Below are positions 5,883 through 8,570 of a DNA stretch of 8,570 nt, piece after piece. Under the pieces are notes generated by a model that searched no databases, had not been told where the DNA came from, and was given only the letters and a program-made list of their open reading frames with translations. A program made the translations under genes and the position numbers. Origin of the DNA: JAQGMJ01 sp036271855 (GTDB taxonomy: Bacteria > Pseudomonadota > Gammaproteobacteria > Burkholderiales > JAEUOS01); the NCBI GenBank assembly GCA_036271855.1, contig DATAZV010000242.1, positions 1-8,570 on the forward strand, read 5' to 3'. Numbering within the stretch: the stretch's first letter is position 1; every line of letters starts with the position of its first letter.

Positions 5883-8240
5883 TCAGGCCTGCTCCGGCGC
5901 GGTATGCCCGCGCACCGCGTTCACCGCATTGAGAATGCGCTCCGGCGTGGTCGGCGAATCGAGCAGCGGGGTGGTGCGATAGTCTCCCGCCGCCGCCACC
6001 GCGTCGCGCACCGCGTGGAATACCGAGATGGCCAGCATCAGCGGTGGCTCGCCCACAGCCTTGCTCTTGTAGATGCTGTCCTCGACGTTTTCGCCGGGCT
6101 CCCAGATCTGCAGGTTGAAGGCTTTGGGCACATCGCTGGCGACCGGAATCTTGTAAGTCGAAGGTGCATGGGTGCGCAAGCGGCCCTGGGCATCCCACAC
6201 CAGTTCTTCGCTGGTCAGCCAGCCCATGCCCTGGACAAAGCCCCCCTCGATCTGCCCGCGATCCAGCGCCGGGTTGAGCGACTTGCCGACATCGTGCAAG
6301 GCATCGACCCGCAGGACCTTCATTTCGCCGGTGAGGGTGTCGATCGCCACCTCGCTCACCGCGGCGCCGTAGGAAAAATAATAGAACATCCTCCCCTGGA
6401 GGGTTTTCGTGTCGTAACCCACCTTGGGGGTGGCGTAAAAGCCGGTGGCCGAGAGTTGTACGCGGGCGAAATAGGCGGCGCGCACAAGTTCGGCCCAGGG
6501 CATGCGCCACTCGCCGGCCACCACTTCCTGGCTGATGAAGCGCACCTCCGCTTCCGCCACGCCGTAGGCCGAAGCGCAAAAGGCAGCCATGCGCTGCTTC
6601 AGGTTGTGCGCCGCGTTTTGCGCCGCCTTGCCGTTGATGTCCGCGCCGCTGGAAGCGGCGGTGGGCGAGGTGTTGGGCACCTTGCTGGTGTCGGTGGCGG
6701 TAATCCGTATTTGCGACAACGGCAGGCCGAATTCATGCGCCACCACCTGCGCCACCTTGGTGTACACGCCCTGGCCCATCTCGGTGCCGCCATGGTTCAC
6801 GCTGACGCTGCCGTCCTGGTAGACGTGCACCAGGGCGCCGGCCTGGTTCATGAAGGTGGCGGTGAACGAGATGCCGAACATCACCGGCGTCAACCCGATG
6901 CCGCGCTTGATGACCGATTGCCCGGCGTTCCATTCGTGGATTTCCGCACGGCGCTTTTTGTAGTCGCTCTGCGCCACCAGATCGGCGACCAGCTCGTTGA
7001 TTACGTTGTCCTCGACCTTCATGCCGTAGGGCGTGACGGTGCGCGGACTGGCCGGGTCCTTGTCGTAGAAATTGGCCATGCGCACCGCCAGCGGGTCACG
7101 GCCCAGCGCACGGGCGATGTCGTCGATCACGTTCTCGATCATCATCAAGCCCTGCGGACCGCCAAAGCCACGGAAGGCATTGGCCGACTGCATATTGGTC
7201 TTCAGGCGATACGAAGTGATCGAGACGTTAGGCAGGTAATACGCGTTCGAGCCATGGGTCATGGCGCGGTCATTGACCGAATGCGACAGGTCGGCCGACC
7301 AGCCGCAGCGCGAGGCCATCACGCATTCCAGCGCGCTGATGCGGCCAGTGTCGTCGTAGCCCACTTCGTAGTCGAAGCGGAAGTCGTGACGCTTGCCGGT
7401 GAGCATCATGTCGTCGTCGCGGTCGGGGCGGAACTTCACCGCGCGCTTAAGCTTGGTCGCGGCGAGTGCCGCCACCACGGCGAAATGCGCGCCCTGGGTT
7501 TCCTTGCCGCCGAAACCGCCGCCCATGCGGCGGCACTCCACCGTCACCATGGTCGGCGGCACGTCCAGCACGTGCGCGACGGTGAATTGCACCTCGGTCG
7601 GATGCTGCGTCGAGGAATAGACGCGCACCTGGCCGTCTTCCAGCGGAATCGCAAAGGCGATCTGGCTTTCCAGGTAGAACTGCTCCTGGCCGCCGATGGT
7701 CAAGCGGTTTTTCAGGCGATGCGGCGCTTTCTCCAGAGCGGCGCGGGCGTCGCCGCAGGTGAGATGCATCGGCGGCAGGACATAGGATTCGGCGGCCAGC
7801 GCCTCGTCGTAGTCGAGGATCGGCTTTTCGGCGATGTATTCGACCTTCGCCAGCTTGGCGGCACGCCGCGCCGCGTCCATCGATTCGGCGATCACCGCGA
7901 ACAGCGGCTGGCCGAGGAATTCCACGCGGTCGCGGGTGAACACCGGCTCGTCGTGCTGCACCGGGCCGATCACCTTCTGCCCCGGGATGTCGTCCTCGGT
8001 CAGCACCAGCACCACGCCGGGCGCGGCGCGCACCGGGCCCAGGTCGATCGATTTGATGCGCCCGCGGGCGATGGCCGACATGCCGACGGCCGCATGCAGG
8101 GTGCCGATCGGCTCGGCGATGTCGTCGATATAGGTGGCGCGGCCGGCCACGTGCAGGTGCGCGCTGTCGTGCGGGCGCGCCTGGCCCACCTCGCCCAGCG
8201 GGGCGTCGATCCATACACCGGGAATCTCGTCGCGTTTCAT
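5883..8240 (-). CDS. xdhB: Xanthine dehydrogenase large, molybdopterin-binding subunit XdhB
   Basis: This is the catalytic subunit that hydroxylates hypoxanthine to xanthine and xanthine to urate, passing electrons to the FeS/FAD subunit. The 785-aa length matches bacterial XdhB. Residues 20-145 are the aldehyde oxidase/xanthine dehydrogenase a/b hammerhead domain; the rest is the molybdopterin-binding domain. Visible active-site elements are GGQEQFYLE (183-191) with Glu186, RMGGGFGGKE (238-247), NAFRGFGGPQG (354-364) with Arg357, GTEMGQGVYTK (485-495), SSGADINGKA (530-539) and AVGEPPLMLA (728-737) with Glu731. These correspond to the purine-positioning Glu and Arg and the general-base Glu of the Rhodobacter and bovine enzymes, so purine rather than aldehyde or CO oxidation is expected. 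The ATG at 8240 shares its A with the xdhA TGA stop, indicating translational coupling. No truncation or frameshift is seen. Confidence 0.97.
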   Translation of the reverse strand: MKRDEIPGVWIDAPLGEVGQARPHDSAHLHVAGRATYIDDIAEPIGTLHAAVGMSAIARGRIKSIDLGPVRAAPGVVLVLTEDDIPGQKVIGPVQHDEPVFTRDRVEFLGQPLFAVIAESMDAARRAAKLAKVEYIAEKPILDYDEALAAESYVLPPMHLTCGDARAALEKAPHRLKNRLTIGGQEQFYLESQIAFAIPLEDGQVRVYSSTQHPTEVQFTVAHVLDVPPTMVTVECRRMGGGFGGKETQGAHFAVVAALAATKLKRAVKFRPDRDDDMMLTGKRHDFRFDYEVGYDDTGRISALECVMASRCGWSADLSHSVNDRAMTHGSNAYYLPNVSITSYRLKTNMQSANAFRGFGGPQGLMMIENVIDDIARALGRDPLAVRMANFYDKDPASPRTVTPYGMKVEDNVINELVADLVAQSDYKKRRAEIHEWNAGQSVIKRGIGLTPVMFGISFTATFMNQAGALVHVYQDGSVSVNHGGTEMGQGVYTKVAQVVAHEFGLPLSQIRITATDTSKVPNTSPTAASSGADINGKAAQNAAHNLKQRMAAFCASAYGVAEAEVRFISQEVVAGEWRMPWAELVRAAYFARVQLSATGFYATPKVGYDTKTLQGRMFYYFSYGAAVSEVAIDTLTGEMKVLRVDALHDVGKSLNPALDRGQIEGGFVQGMGWLTSEELVWDAQGRLRTHAPSTYKIPVASDVPKAFNLQIWEPGENVEDSIYKSKAVGEPPLMLAISVFHAVRDAVAAAGDYRTTPLLDSPTTPERILNAVNAVRGHTAPEQA

Positions 8241-8570
8241 CAGGCCTCCTCGAGATCGTTCAGGCGCAACATTTCCTTCGCGCCCGTGGTGGCATTGGCT
8301 TCCAGGAAAAACCGCGTCAGCAGGTTTTTCGCCGTCAGTACACGATACGCCACCGAGGCGCGCATGTCGGCAATCGGCTGGAAGTCCTGGTCCAGCGCGG
8401 CGCGTGCCGTTTCCAGCGCCGGCGCCGCCAGCATCGAGCCGATCAGCGCCACCTCGGTATGCCGCGCCCGTTGCGGAATCGCCGCCATCCCGCCGTAGGC
8501 GATGCGCGCCTGTTCGATGCGCCCGTTGTGCACCTGGATGGCGATGGCCATGGCCACCGCGGAAATGTCC
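8240..8570 (-). CDS. xdhA: Xanthine dehydrogenase small subunit XdhA, C-terminal part (5' end outside window)
   Basis: About 109 C-terminal residues are present; the frame is open to the right edge, beginning DISAVAMAIAI, so the GTG at 8557 is internal and not a start. The segment matches the C-terminal end of the FAD-binding domain and the following CO-dehydrogenase-flavoprotein C-terminal domain. DISAV is a common junction motif, and AYGGMAAIPQRARHTEVAL carries the typical G-G-x-A-x-x-P-x-R-A pattern. In XdhA-type proteins the missing N-terminal portion holds two 2Fe-2S clusters and the FAD site that transfer electrons from molybdenum to NAD+. The stop overlaps the xdhB start by one base (TGATG), which fixes it as the upstream partner. 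Whether the missing part is a fused FeS-FAD protein or FAD only cannot be seen. Confidence 0.93.
   Translation of the reverse strand, partial: DISAVAMAIAIQVHNGRIEQARIAYGGMAAIPQRARHTEVALIGSMLAAPALETARAALDQDFQPIADMRASVAYRVLTAKNLLTRFFLEANATTGAKEMLRLNDLEEA

Noticed and set aside
5904..8498. Plus-strand open frame of 864 codons antisense to xdhB and xdhA
   Set aside because: It mirrors strongly conserved XdhB/XdhA sequence and is rich in His, Arg, Gly and Ala with no recognisable domain. Long antisense frames are expected opposite high-GC genes with biased third positions.

Overview
The window looks like chromosomal DNA of a high-GC proteobacterium. Codon third positions are strongly G/C. The xdhA-xdhB-xdhC order, the 8-oxoguanine-deaminase-type amidohydrolase and the secreted beta-propeller protein suggest Burkholderiales, perhaps Oxalobacteraceae such as Massilia or Duganella. 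That placement is recalled from family knowledge and was not tested by a search. I see no tRNA, rRNA, CRISPR array, insertion sequence or phage gene.

Layout from right to left along the minus strand: the 3' end of xdhA (8240-8570, cut by the window edge), xdhB (5883-8240) and xdhC (5030-5881) are packed with a 1-base overlap and a 1-base gap, so they form one operon. A 114-base gap containing an AT-rich patch follows, then an amidohydrolase of the 8-oxoguanine deaminase / hydroxydechloroatrazine ethylaminohydrolase type (3500-4915). A plus-strand gene for a secreted beta-propeller protein (1532-3493) interrupts the minus-strand series and ends only 6 bases from the deaminase stop. A 199-base divergent intergenic region (1333-1531) separates it from a minus-strand NMT1/SsuA-like ABC transporter substrate-binding protein (265-1332). 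Thirteen bases later comes the 5' part of an isochorismatase-fold cysteine hydrolase (1-251), cut by the left edge.

How the genes fit together: xanthine dehydrogenase oxidises hypoxanthine and xanthine to urate, and XdhC matures its molybdenum cofactor. An 8-oxoguanine deaminase would also produce urate, from an oxidised purine. The periplasmic binding protein and the cysteine hydrolase suggest uptake and C-N bond hydrolysis of a related nitrogen compound. The simplest reading is a purine or N-heterocycle nitrogen-scavenging locus. The beta-propeller protein has no evident link to it.

The strongest unexplained signals are a perfect 9-bp inverted repeat with a 3-base spacer at 119-139, inside or just before the start of the cysteine hydrolase gene; a change in third-position GC at the same place; and a near-perfect palindrome resembling GntR/FCD operators at 1402-1413. 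I found no convincing novel system; most of the window is recognisable metabolism.
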